Shown: in pieces, positions 41,094-51,790 of the stretch
Numbering within the stretch: the stretch's first letter is position 1
Layout of the letters: every line of letters starts with the position of its first letter
Source: Bolinopsis microptera
Taxonomy: Eukaryota; Ctenophora; Tentaculata; Lobata; Bolinopsidae
Direction of reading: 5' to 3'
Length of the DNA stretch: 60,000 nt
NCBI RefSeq assembly: GCF_026151205.1
Contig: NC_087077.1
Location: 10,843,983 to 10,903,982, forward strand
Translations under genes and position numbers: made by a program
The notes under the pieces: generated by a model
The model's database searches: none
The model's input: only the letters and a program-made list of their open reading frames with translations
Told to the model about the DNA's origin: nothing

Positions 41094-42189
41094 AGCAAAT
41101 TTGTATAGTGTATAATTGTTTAGTGTTTATGATACTCTGCAACCTGGTAGCGCGGCTGACACAAAAACAAAATGTTGGCCTGGCTTGTGCATAACCAAGT
41201 AAATAACACGCACTCCGATAAAAGCCGTCTGGAGAAACCCCGCAAAATGTTCATTGTAGTCAACAGGCACAAAGAAGCACTACTAGCAATTGTGTCCTTT
41301 ACCCTCCTACATAATTTGAACATTTTTGTGGCTAACTCATTGAACAACATCTGAATTAAAATGTGTCTTGTATTAAAAGATTCAGTAAGTTATTTTTTCG
41401 TGTACGCTGTACACTGTAGTTATGAGTTAGTAAATGCAAACCAAACTTTTTCGATCAGCCGCGCGCTGAACCAGTTGTTTTACTAAATCGTCCTTTGATA
41501 ATGTGAGACAATTTCGAAAACTTAACTAAAGTACTAGCAAAACTGCGCGTTTTGCCTAGATACACACTTTTTTTAGAGATTTTACTAGCATATCCTCTAA
41601 AATCACCTAATTAGTTCAATTTTAGGGAGGGGCACCAAAAGAATAAAACAAATATTCAGAATAAAACAAATATTATATTCAAATCTCTTTATTCAACAAT
41701 ATTAAATCATTATAGAACCTAATTTGTGGCTTGATCGTTATGTTAGGGCTATTCTGTTAGCTGATGCTGACAGGCACCACATGGGGCGGAGACTTAGGAC
41801 CATTACGCTGGAGGCTTACAATGACCCTTTTTGAACCCCATGGCAGTGCTAGTTTTATTATGGTACAAATTGTAAATCGAAGTTATGAAAACGATCAAGT
41901 CACTCCTGTTTTACACTATCAACAGCTACTTAAAACAACCTAGATTGTACAACTCACTTTGAAGATAAAACTGTTAAGTGATGAGTGATTGAGCTCATTA
42001 AACATTTTAGTAGCGGAGACATGCGGATCAGCTTCTTGAGGTTCTAATAGCTCATTCAGACAAGAAGTTTTACTTTTTCAAATTTAGTCGTTCAAGCTGC
42101 CTGAGTTCAGAAAGTTTGCCAAAGGGGCCCAGGTATTCTTGTCACCTTTACCCTGAGACGAGAGAATGACTTTTTTTACCTTTGATTTG
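41094..42189. other. Intergenic DNA with an inverted LINE-tail doublet
   Basis: At 41641-41676 AGAATAAAACAAATATTC is duplicated, in the opposite orientation to the copy A tail. It may mark the 3' end of a short minus-strand LINE insertion in 41677-42189, but no coding sequence confirms that. The rest is unannotated. Confidence 0.4.
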
Positions 42190-42595
42190 AATATTTGTGT
42201 GTCCGCTGCTGCCAACCAAACTCGTTGAGCTAAATCGTAAAGTTGCACATTATAATGAATTAATTTTTAAGGAGCTGCTCCATTCCAACTTTGGTGTGAC
42301 TTTGGTACCTGGTTTTGACATGTTCTGTGATGAGGCTGGGCTCCTAAGCCAGCAATTCTCTAGGAACATTGGACGAAACCAGAGACCGGACTATTTACAC
42401 CTCAATTGGAGTGGTACAGCAAAACTGGGGGTTCTTATACGTAATACAATACTTTTAAGGATGAATGGAGGGACTGATAGAAGGAAGAAGAGATCGGATA
42501 AAGTTGACAATCGCTTATACTCCCAGACGATGGGTGGTTCCTCTCCTGCTCCTGCTGCGACTCAACATGGGGAAGGTTACGTACCGTACCCATGA
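42190..42595 (+). pseudogene. LINE copy B ORF1, C-terminal end of SGNH esterase
   Basis: The frame reads IFVCPLLPTKLVELNRKV then DYLHLNWSGTAKL, the catalytic D-x-x-H block of the SGNH esterase. It is clearly homologous to copy C (VFVCKLLPTKDLELNVKV; DTLHLNKLG). The element starts abruptly at about 42190 inside this domain, so copy B is 5'-truncated and has lost the PHD and AlkB parts. The ORF1 stop TGA overlaps the ORF2 start (ATGA at 42592-42595). Confidence 0.82.
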
Positions 42596-45500
42596 ATAAA
42601 TTGACCAAAGAGGTATGCCCTGTCTGTACAAAATTCATTTCCATTGGCCAATTCATTGCTGAATGTTGTAGGTGTGACTGTGCTATGCACCATAAATGCT
42701 ATACTAAATCCAGTACAAACAAAATATATGAAGATTTTTACTGCCCTAACTGTGTACACTTAGCAAGTACTCGTTACAATCCGTTTATATATGAAGATAC
42801 TGACTCTGAAAATAATAGTACTGACATTGATGAAACACTTGTAAACATCAACCGATTACTCAATAACTGTAACCCATATAGTGTTAAAGAATTTAATAAA
42901 ACATTTTGCAACCAAATGAACGAGTACTCATCATTATTATTTCAAAATATCGATGGTAATAAATCTAACTTTGATACTCTGGCAATAGAACTACAGAGAT
43001 ATATGAAATTTTCGATCATTGCTTTAGCAGAAACAAATGAAGGCCCCGAATTAAGTGACCTTTACCAACTGACTGGATACAATAGTTTCTACCAAAACAC
43101 TTTGCAAGATAAAAGAAAAGGCACTGGAGTCGCTCTTTATGTATGTGATACCCTCAGTGCTACAGTAAATGGCAATTTGTCCCATATATCTGAAAACCTA
43201 GAAACTCTATTTGTTACGATAAGCAGCAAGAATACTCCGGTCACTGTTGGTGTAGTGTATCGCCCTCCAAGTGGTGATGTAAATGTTGCATTATTAGAAC
43301 TCTCAGCAATTCTCGATAATTTGCCGAAATGCAGTTACCTGGCAGGTGATTTCAACATTGATCTACATAATAAGGATAATGCGATTGTAAAACGTTATGA
43401 GGAAGTCCTGTTCAGTAGAGGATTTTTTCCCCTAATATCTCTGCCAACTCATGAGAAGCCAGGTTGTAAAGTATCGTGTATTGACAATATTATAACTAAC
43501 GATGTAGAGAGTATAATAGCCTCAGGCACACTTACTGATCGTATATCCCACCACTCACCAGTCATTCAAATATTTGAAAAGAGTATGGGATCCACCAAGA
43601 GTAACCTAAAATATTAACAATATTACGACTACTGTAAGTCTAATGTTACCTCTTTTGTAAAGGACTTGGAACATGAATTAGAGAATAAAGTAATTGACAA
43701 CTTCACGGTATTTCATGATGTTTTCAAAAGTAGTATCGATAAAACGTGTAAGTTGGCAACCCCTAAGTCTTCCAAAAGAACTACACAAAATAACCCATGG
43801 ATCACACCTGGGCTTATAGCCAAAATCAAGCATCAGCACCAACTCTATGACAATTGGGCTAAAGTTAGAAAGAAAAAATGTAAACTCGGTGAAACTGATT
43901 ATAAAGGTGGAACATGTCAATGCTTGAAATGTTGTGAAAAACGTTCTAGATACAAAACTTATAAGGATTATAGAAGGATGGTTAAAAAATATCGCAAAGA
44001 TGTTCAAACTAAGTATTTCATGGGAAAATTTGCAGACACAAACGGTAATAGTAAGAAGACATGGGAACTGATTAATCAAATACGGGGCAAACAGAAACGG
44101 CAAATAAAACCACTGTTTACTATAAACAATGAGAAGATAACCAATCGTAGAGTAATAGCCAATGAATTTAATAAGTATTTTGTTTCTCTAGCGTCTAATT
44201 TAAACGGGGCATATAATGAAATTGGAGAACTAACTATTAACAATCTTCCTAGTTTTTATGACTACCTGCCTAGAGCAAACACGTCCAGTATTTTCATTAA
44301 TGACTGTACAGCTGACGAGGTTAGAATGATTATATCTGAACTGAAGAATGGGAAGTCATCCGACATCCCAATACATGTAGTTAAAGAATCGTCTAAAGTT
44401 ATCTGTCCTATACTATCTTTATTATACAGTGAATGCATGAGGAATGGAGTATTCCCAGATGATTTAAAGACTGGGAGAATCAGTCCGATCTATAAGAAGG
44501 ATAATGAGGAATTGCTGGAAAACTATAGGCCAGTATCAACTTTAGCTGTTTTTGGTAAGATATTTGAAAAAATTATTTACAACAGACTGTATAGCTTCTT
44601 TCAGTCCCAGAAAATGATTTACGAGAACCAGTACGGATTTAGAAAAAATCACTCCACAAGCCATGCCCTCAACTCCTCAGTGAATTACTATACATAGAAT
44701 CCTGTCTTAGCAAAAAACTGCATGTACTTGGAATATTTATTGATCTATCTAAAGCGTTTGACACGATCTCACATGAAAAACTACTTAATAAACTAGACAA
44801 CTATGGAATACGTGGAAACGCCAATAGACTCATCGCTAGTTATCTCTCTAATAGATATCAATATGTCTCTGTACTGGGCGAAGAGTCTGACAAGCTGCCT
44901 GTTCTCTTTGGAGTTCCCCAAGGCTCTTGTCTCGGACCCTTGCTATTTATAATATATGTTAACGACTTATTTAGAACAACTGATCTGGGCAAGTTCATAC
45001 TATTTGCAGATGACACAAACATATTCGTAGTAGATGAATGTAGAAAAAAACTGTATGAAAGAGCAAACGAAATTCTCCGTTTGTTACACCAGTACATGAA
45101 ATGCAATCTATTACATATAAATATAAAGAAATGCTGCTACATTCACTTCAATCCGTCACGTACAGCTACTGATAATTAGGCAGATAACGAATCAGAATAT
45201 ATACTAACTCTAAATAATACGGTAATAAAGCAAGTTAAAGAGACCAAGTTTTTAGGTGTTATTATTGACGAAAAGCTAAAATGGGATGTTCAAATAAGAG
45301 CCCTCAACTCGAAACTTAGGTGTGAGATCGGAAGACTCAGTAGAATACGACACGTTATCCCGAAAAAACACCATAAAGAATTGTACCACACGTTATTTGA
45401 GTCACACCTAAGATTTGGAATATCGGTATGGGGTGGGTCGAGTAACAATATGCTTCAACCTATCTTCATCACTCAGAAAAAATGTATCAGAATACTATTT

Positions 45501-45629
45501 GGTGACCTTGAAGCATATCTAGATAAATTTAGAACATGTGCCAGAACACGTTGTATAGATGAACAAATCCTAGGAAGGGAATTCTTTGAAAAAGAGCATA
45601 CAAAGCCGTTAATAAAACAAATATTTTAA
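42592..45629 (+). pseudogene. LINE copy B ORF2, first part (stops and a frameshift)
   Basis: It starts MNKLTKEVCPVCTKFI with the same C4HC3 finger (CPVC, CCRC, HHKC and CPNC). The endonuclease keeps GLAETN-like ALAETNEG, GVVYRPP, LAGDFNID and RISHHSP. A TAA interrupts the frame at 43615-43617. RT blocks NYRPVSTLAVFGKIFEK and GFRKNHSTSH follow. A frameshift lies at about 44690; then come FIDLSKAFDTI, GVPQGSCLGPLLFIIYVND and FADDTNIF, with a TAG at 45177-45179. At 45629 the sequence is cut by the minus-strand copy D; the C-terminus resumes at about 47212. The tyrosine- and cysteine-rich insert near 43905-43950 (CQCLKCCEK) is not in copy A. Confidence 0.88.
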
Positions 45630-45646
45630 TAAAACAAATATTTATT
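45613..45646 (-). repeat. LINE copy D 3' terminal doublet
   Basis: AATAAAACAAATATTTT is repeated twice in tandem at the junction between copy B and the 3' end of copy D. On the minus strand it reads AAATATTTGTTTTATT, a variant of the copy A tail unit. The left unit is also coding in copy B, so one unit may be target sequence. Confidence 0.7.
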
Positions 45647-47213
45647 TTTACGGCACAATCAAACAATATCAATAATAAATAAATCAGGGGAGGTTTGAAG
45701 AGGTTTCAAGTGCCGAAGGCCACTGCTTATCTTTAGGATTTGAGAGTGACCTGTGCTTGAAACCCCCTCAACCATCCACTACGTCAATATAAAACTTATT
45801 ATACAAATATAGAAAAATATAATTATCTAAGCTAAAATTGCTTATTGGTCTAGTTTGGTGACATAGGAGAGCCCAGTTGAGTTTTAGTTTAGGTTTATGT
45901 TTTAAATCATAGTTTGAAAGGTTAGCCATGTTTCATGGCAGAGAGAGATATCATGTGTGCAGAGCCGTACCGGATGTAGAATTTGAGATATAATATAGAT
46001 TAGTTACCATATATTAGGGTCACGCCGGTCACCTCGATTTTGGAGGGATAGCAAGTGCTTTTTAAGGTTAGATTTAATAATACCTGACGAAGCTGATAAG
46101 TCTGAATTTTTGGAAGAACCCGGGATTATTATCCCATCTTCATTAGCATCACATATTTCGAATACATAGGGGATGAGATCATTCCAAATTTTCGTAGAGG
46201 TGTACAAAAAGTTCTGTTGGGAGATATCTAATCTCAGTAATGGGACAATCAGACGAAGTTTTTCATTTCTAGGACAGAACTTGAAAAGATCTTTAATCGA
46301 CTGGGGGACATCAAATTTAAGAATTTTGAATAGTTCCATAAATGTATGGTACATGTGCAGATTCTCCAGGTTGATAATTTTCTGCTCAGTGAATAGCGGT
46401 TTAGTGTGTTCAAGACAGTAGTTCTTTTTAGCCATATGTTCGTTATAAGTTCTTGAACGTGCACAGGTTAAGTAGTATTCTTTATGATCAAAATTGGGAA
46501 TGTTACCAAATAGCAGTCGTATACATCGTTTTTGAATAGCAAAGATTTTATTCAGCTTATGTTTAGGGATCCCACCCCAGCAACTTATACAATAGCTAAG
46601 ATGTGACATAAAAAGAGCATTGTATAGTTTCAAATATTCAGATTTGGGAATGAATTTGCAAATTCTCTTAATCGATACAATACTGGAGTTCAGCTTTAAA
46701 GATAAATGATTAAGATGTGGTTCCCAACATAGCTGTTCGTCTATTATCACCCCAAGAAATTTTGTACATTGAACTTTTTCTAGCTTTTTGCCATCTATTG
46801 AAATCGTTAGATTCCTGTTAAAGGGCCGTGTTCTAGCACAGGTCTGTGTTGCTCTTGACAAACCTGGCTGAAAATGCATAAAACAACTTTTCCCTGCATT
46901 TATATGTAACTTGTTAGACTCCATATAGTTACTGACCTGTTTCATTACATGATTAGCTTTTTCAAAAGCTTCCTGTGCTGAACGACCTATCACAAAAATA
47001 TTTGTATCATCAGCAAACAGGACGAATTCAGCCAAACTTGAGGAGCTCACAATATCATTTATATAAATCAGAAATAGTAGAGGTCCTAACACTGACCCCT
47101 GGGGTACACCGTACTCAACTGAACACTTGTCCGATTTTTCAGTTTGAAAAGAAGTTACTTGGCTACGGTTTGTTAGATAGCTAGCAAGAGTTTTTAGTGC
47201 AACAAGAACGGCC
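45630..47213 (-). mobile_element. LINE copy D, 5'-truncated, inserted in copy B
   Basis: The insertion covers the RT and C-terminal coding sequence plus a 3' untranslated region of about 370 bp (45647-46003). Its 5' end breaks off inside the RT at about 47213. Copy B sequence continues on both sides (KPLIKQIF before, VHNLYKYTCLLELFKI after). No clean target duplication flanks it, so a few bases of copy B may have been deleted. Confidence 0.82.
46004..47213 (-). pseudogene. LINE copy D ORF2, C-terminal RT half
   Basis: An undamaged frame of about 400 codons reads YGVPQGSVLGPLLFLIYIND, then FADDTNIFVIG (catalytic box) and CTKFLGVIIDEQLCWEPHL. After that come YCISCWGGIPKHKLNKIF and a C-terminus homologous to copy A. 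It begins at about ALKTLASYLTNRSQ because the insertion is 5'-truncated; the residues before that are read from flanking DNA. It lacks endonuclease and the first RT blocks, so it cannot act alone. Confidence 0.86.
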
Positions 47214-47551
47214 TTCTTACCGTCCACAACCTGTACAAATACACATGTCTATTAGAACTGTTCAAAATTGTCAGATTAGAATCTCCAATCTCACTCCTAT
47301 CTTTACTCCACAGATCACCATCACAAAGACGTTCAGACCAGTTCATCACCCTGAACCCATCCTCCTCTTTCATTTATCAATCAACAAAAATGTGGAACGA
47401 CTGTCGAAAAATTGACAGTTTGATAAGCTTTACTAAGTCAACGAACTTAGTTAAAGTAACACTGAAAAGTGAGCTACTCAAGATACAGTCCAGGTACGAA
47501 GAATTAGAATGGACAGAATTAAACTTTGATAAGAATGAGCTTGTATTTTAA
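47212..47551 (+). pseudogene. LINE copy B ORF2, C-terminal part
   Basis: Plus-strand frame VHNLYKYTCLLELFKIVRL to SFIYQSTKMWNDCRKI and stop TAA at 47549-47551. It aligns with copy A (IHNLYTQHISTELFKILKL; GTTIWNSLVDK) exactly where copy B breaks off at 45629. The two parts are thus one gene split by copy D. Confidence 0.78.
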
Positions 47552-48756
47552 AACAGAGTCCTTTGACTTTATTATTTTGAAATTGAAGAATCGTCTGGCC
47601 ATAACTCATTTCGTTCACATTACAGATTCACATTCACTTTCATTTTCACTATCACGCACAGTACAGGGTCATACCTCAATACCAAATTATTATAGGGCAC
47701 AAGAACAAATTTGTTTACAATTATCAAAATTTGTTGAGCCCAGCAGCTTACTTCCTATCCTCTCTTCCCCCGTCGTCTGGAGCGTGTGATTTTTGTTGAT
47801 ATCCGAGCTCTTGTTTTTATCTTTTGGTTAACTTTCTGTGATTGGACTCGGTATTTTCGTCCCCGCCGAGTGGGACGATGCTTGCTCGCCAGTTAAGCTA
47901 TACTTTAGATGACACTAATTTCTACAAACCACAAAATATTAAATATAAAATGTGTCCAGTATGGCCCAAATGCATAATTTGATAATTTCTCGACGCTGTC
48001 GTCGGGGTGAGAGTTATCTGAACCAACTGCATGCCCCTACGATTGCGTCACCACTGGTGAGCAAGCATTTGTTTGTTGTTTAGTTGTGTTGGAAGGGAAC
48101 ATTACTTGATTAATTCATCCATTAGGATTTTAATAACGATGAGCTAAGATATACCATTCATCTTAGACTATTGGATCAATCTTATTATATGATTAGATTT
48201 TATAAACGAACCTGGCATACAAAAGATTGTAATGCGGAGGTTGGCTGGCTCTTCTACAATAAATACGACACTCCAACTTACAGAATGCTTGCTAGAGATA
48301 AAACAAAATATTATCAGACTATACAAGCAGCATGAGTAACTGGTGGATAAGCCTTCGGTAAAAACGGATCCGGAAAAGTCAATGCGGCACTTGGGTCCTT
48401 GGTATTGTCGTCGGTATATTGTCCATTATTTACGTTCTGCTTTCATAGTTCAAACAATAGTGAGCTCTAAATATACAGCTTTAAACCGATTAAGTATGAA
48501 TGAATGAAATACCTGACAATCCGCACTCCTATAATTCAAAAGCATGAGTAACTCGTAGTGATGTACAATTTCTAGAAAGTTTAAATTAAATTTGGCGCTC
48601 ACAGGTCCTCGTGATCATGTGATCGCCGCATAATGTTCTGTAAATGCGCAGGGCACCTTCAAGCTTAAATTATTCACCATACTGAGGCAGTCAACCAACG
48701 CGCGGCTTTATTTTTATGATATGATATGTTTTGATTGTTATTAATAAATACCAAAA
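47552..48756. other. LINE copy B 3' flank and intergenic DNA
   Basis: The first several hundred bases are probably copy B 3' untranslated sequence. No further coding region or repeat was recognised. Confidence 0.4.
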
Positions 48757-49002
48757 TTTAAATTTGTTTTACTAAAATTTGTTTTACTAAAACACCATGA
48801 GTGATTTCAAGGTCGTTCAGTGCCAACATCTGACGGAATGAATTCCAAAGGCAACTAGATTTGTAAACGAAACTGTTTGAGGGCATGGTTGTTATAAGAA
48901 GAGTTTCTTTGCCGGGTCTTTTAGACAAACAGAAAAGTTCAAATAGTGCAATTGGTGTTAGATATTTAAAGTGAAACAAATTTTTTAGTGAAACAAATTT
49001 AA
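48757..49002 (-). mobile_element. Short LINE fragment bounded by inverted doublets
   Basis: The minus strand encodes a C-terminal ORF2 scrap (LTPIALFELFCLSKRPG, then SFVYKSSCLWNSFRQ). It is bounded on the left by AAATTTGTTTTACTA x2 (about 48762-48793) and on the right by the inverse motif GTGAAACAAATTTTTTA x2 (about 48970-49002). The result is a 245-bp unit with inverted two-unit ends. Confidence 0.6.
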
Positions 49003-49810
49003 AATTTTATCCTTTATTTTACAATCATAATATAATAATATTTATGAGCCTCCTTTTGAACGTTTTAAAGGTGAGGGGGCGCCAACAGGGGGGCCCTTTT
49101 CGGCGGATGGGCGCCAACAGGCCACTGCAGTCGAGTGTAACTTGATAAATTTGAGAACCAAAGTACTATTAATACAATACACAGGAAGCTGACTTAAAAG
49201 ATACTTGAACTCCAAACAATTTTAAATTGCAGTAATCAAATCTAATTGCAGCGGCACACACTTACTATTACTATCATGATTGTGCTATAGACAGAAAATC
49301 TCTCAAATCGATTTTGGGCGCTTTTAACCATTTGTTGTAATGTTTTTAGATACTAAATAATATCTAAATTTATAACAATTTTTATCGGAACGAATTAATT
49401 GATATCTAATAATTTATTCGGTAGATTTATCTGATATTGATATTAATTATATTGATATTGTTATTATTGAACGAAGCTAACTCTAAACATAGTTAATATT
49501 ACTTCTTTTAACAAAGGGACTTGGAGTATAAACGACCAAGTTTGCATAAATTTCTATCAGACCAAGAACTCAGGAGGCGAAGGTGGGTGCGTAAACTTTT
49601 GGTCTGCACTCTCCGATTTGCTCTAACCAGAGCCCTCTCGCTTGCAGTAGCGCGCGACCGCCGGAAACAAGCGCGTCACGCAGTACGCATAGGCACATGG
49701 CTATGTGAACTCTCCGATCCTGTCATGTATCACCCTGGATTCTTCTCGACGTATCTTTGTAAAAGTTATATACCTTCTCAATCTTTTGCTATACTTACTA
49801 CTCCACGTCC
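49003..49810. other. Intergenic DNA, partly GC-rich
   Basis: A short GGGCGCCAACAGG motif pair lies at 49077-49125 and resembles the subterminal GGCGCC motifs of the hAT elements. A GC-rich open frame at 49521-49880 (contains DQELRRRRWVRKLL) has no firm homology; an arginine/tryptophan-rich motif of this kind occurs in PIF/Harbinger nucleases, but that is weak. Otherwise nothing was recognised. Confidence 0.3.
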
Positions 49811-49814
49811 CCTT

Positions 49815-49895
49815 TACTGGGCCGCACTCAGCCTGTCATTCCACCTAATCTCTATTATGTTTATGAACATGATAGCCTGAGGTCCCCAGGTAAAG
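49815..49895 (+). repeat. TTAC...GTAA mini-palindrome element, copy 1
   Basis: About 78 bp, TACTGGGCCGCACTCAGCCT through ATAGCCTGAGGTCCCCAGGT. The ends are imperfect inverted repeats. Close relatives lie at 51226-51302 and, inverted, at 51710-51790; split halves lie at 50094-50147 and 51144-51183. Confidence 0.7.
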
Positions 49896-50093
49896 TCCCC
49901 TGAGATATCTGATCTAAAGTTCTGCTAATTATATATATATATATATATAAAATATATTTTTTCTGCTTTAATTGATACTAAATAAAAATGTTGTTTTCTT
50001 GAAATTGTTGTTTTCTTGTAGAGCAATTAATCATTAACCTAAAATTATTATAAATCTAAATTTTGATTAAAAAACATATAAATATACGTTAAG

Positions 50094-51183
50094 TTACGGG
50101 GCGGCGCTCAGCCTGTCATTCCGCCGAATCTTTATTCGGGCTAATATAAGTGAATTACGACTTCCGTCGCCCTGAAAAAGTGCGAATTCTTTGATACATG
50201 TTAAGAGAAAGAACAAAAACGATGCAACAGGCAAAAGCAAACCAGGCGACGGAAAATAAAAAATTAGAGGCTTCGTAACAACAATCTAACCAGAATTCTC
50301 AAAAGATGAGTTAGTAGTCACCAAGGAAACAGGCAACGTCTGCGGAGTAAATCTAATTATTGCATCTAAAGTGCGCGGCTTAGTGTTACAAAAATTAAGC
50401 AGTTTGGAACAAAATTACAAGTTTTCAGTTTACAGAAATGTTGAAACATTTCAATTTTTGTTTGCATGAAGGTTCTAATGACTTATTAAAGTCGTTTAGA
50501 TGATAAAAATACTTCAAAGATACCAAGTAAACTCACAAATATTGCAACTTGGTTAAAAAACAATGCATTTAACTGTTTTGGTGTCGCGCGCGCGCCATCT
50601 CAGTCAATTACTTCCATATTTGGTCAAATAGGATAATAGGGACGCAAAATATGCGTCCCTCGAAAAAGGCCGATTCCCTTCATGGTATGCCCCTTTTTCC
50701 GCCTTCGGCGGCGCGCGCTTCGCGCGCGAAAAGTGGCATGCAACGTATGTCAACGAATTCTCATTGGATGTTAGAGCGCACGTGACTCGCATTCACGTGA
50801 TCGTTCAGAACAAATAACAGCCGCGCAAAAGATTACGTGCACACCAACTACCAATAAGAAAAAAGTGACGTATGCGCTACAAAATCCGCGCGCTGAGTTA
50901 AATTGTAAAATCTGATCATTTGATTGTAAAATCTCATAAACGCGGCTTGTATCACGTGGTATGGTGACCCCGGCCCCACGGTCGCTTCACTATAGTAGAG
51001 TTTCACTATAGTAGAGTTTCACTATAGTAGAGTTTCGACGATACAGGGGGAGCCGCGCACTCGTGCGCGGCGGGTCATACAAGGTATGACAAAACGCGGC
51101 AACGCGCCTATTTGCGCGTTTTAGAGGGTTCAAATACGCCAGACTATGTTTATGAACATAATAGCCTGGGGATCCCCAGGTAA
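50094..51183. mobile_element. Candidate 1.1-kb parent of the mini-palindromes
   Basis: The left half of the mini-palindrome (TTACGGGGCGGCGCTCAGCC to CATTCCGCCGAAT) begins at 50094, and the right half (AACATAATAGCCTGGGGATC then CCCAGGTAA) ends at 51183. Between them lie about 1 kb with several GC-rich hairpins (CCGCCTTCGGCGG at about 50698; GCCGCGCACTCGTGCGCGGC at about 51051) and a 16-bp triplicate. No transposase gene was recognised, so it is non-autonomous or a mini-palindrome split by another insertion. Confidence 0.45.
50992..51036 (+). repeat. 16-bp tandem triplicate
   Basis: TTCACTATAGTAGAGT occurs three times in direct succession within the GC-rich region. Confidence 0.85.
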
Positions 51184-51225
51184 ACGTAAAGTAAATTGAA
51201 ATTTATGACATCACATCTGCATTAC

Positions 51226-51302
51226 ACTTACTGGGCCGCACTCAGCCTGTCATTCCGCCGCGAATGTTTACGAACATAATAGCCTGAGGTCCCCAGGTAA
51301 CA
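51226..51302 (+). repeat. TTAC...GTAA mini-palindrome element, copy 2
   Basis: TTACTGGGCCGCACTCAGCC to ATAGCCTGAGGTCCCCAGGT, nearly the same as the copy at 49815. It has a few changes in the centre. Confidence 0.7.
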
Positions 51303-51709
51303 TAACATATGTTTACGAATTGATTTATGATGCCAATCCTTCCCAGCTCGGCGAGGCACATGACAGCCCATGATATGTGCATCTCGCCGATCTATGGAGT
51401 GGTTTCGAGAAGAATTACTTCATGATGCACGGTGCGGCCCAGTAGTGCATCGCGCTATACTATTTAATAAAACACTAAAATTTATAAAACGCTTCTTTCA
51501 CTTTGCCACATAATGATTGGAATGTTTATAACAAATTTGATAGATAAAATTAAAACAAAAACATTGTTAATTTAATTGACGATGTCAATTCATGGCAGCT
51601 CGGTGCGGCACAGTAGCGCATTTCGCTACAAATTTTTAATTTAACTAATTAAATGGACTAGCCTGGCAATCGCGACTTCGTACTACTTGCCTCGTAAAAA
51701 TGCAGGGCA

Positions 51710-51790
51710 CGGCTTACCTGGGGATCACAGGCTATTATATGTATGTTTATAATCATATTAATGACAGGCTGAGCGCCGCCCAGTAAGCAG
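51710..51790 (-). repeat. TTAC...GTAA mini-palindrome element, copy 3 (inverted)
   Basis: CTTACCTGGGGATCACAGGC to AGGCTGAGCGCCGCCCAGTA is a diverged copy in opposite orientation. It lies about 20 bp before the start of LINE copy C. Confidence 0.65.

Noticed and set aside
45630-47551. Single LINE inverted by twin priming
   Set aside because: The minus-strand part and the plus-strand part both cover the same C-terminal coding region, and the plus part aligns as the continuation of copy B.
49521-49880. PIF/Harbinger-type nuclease gene
   Set aside because: Only a short arginine/tryptophan-rich motif is suggestive; no DDE motifs or neighbouring Myb-like gene were seen.
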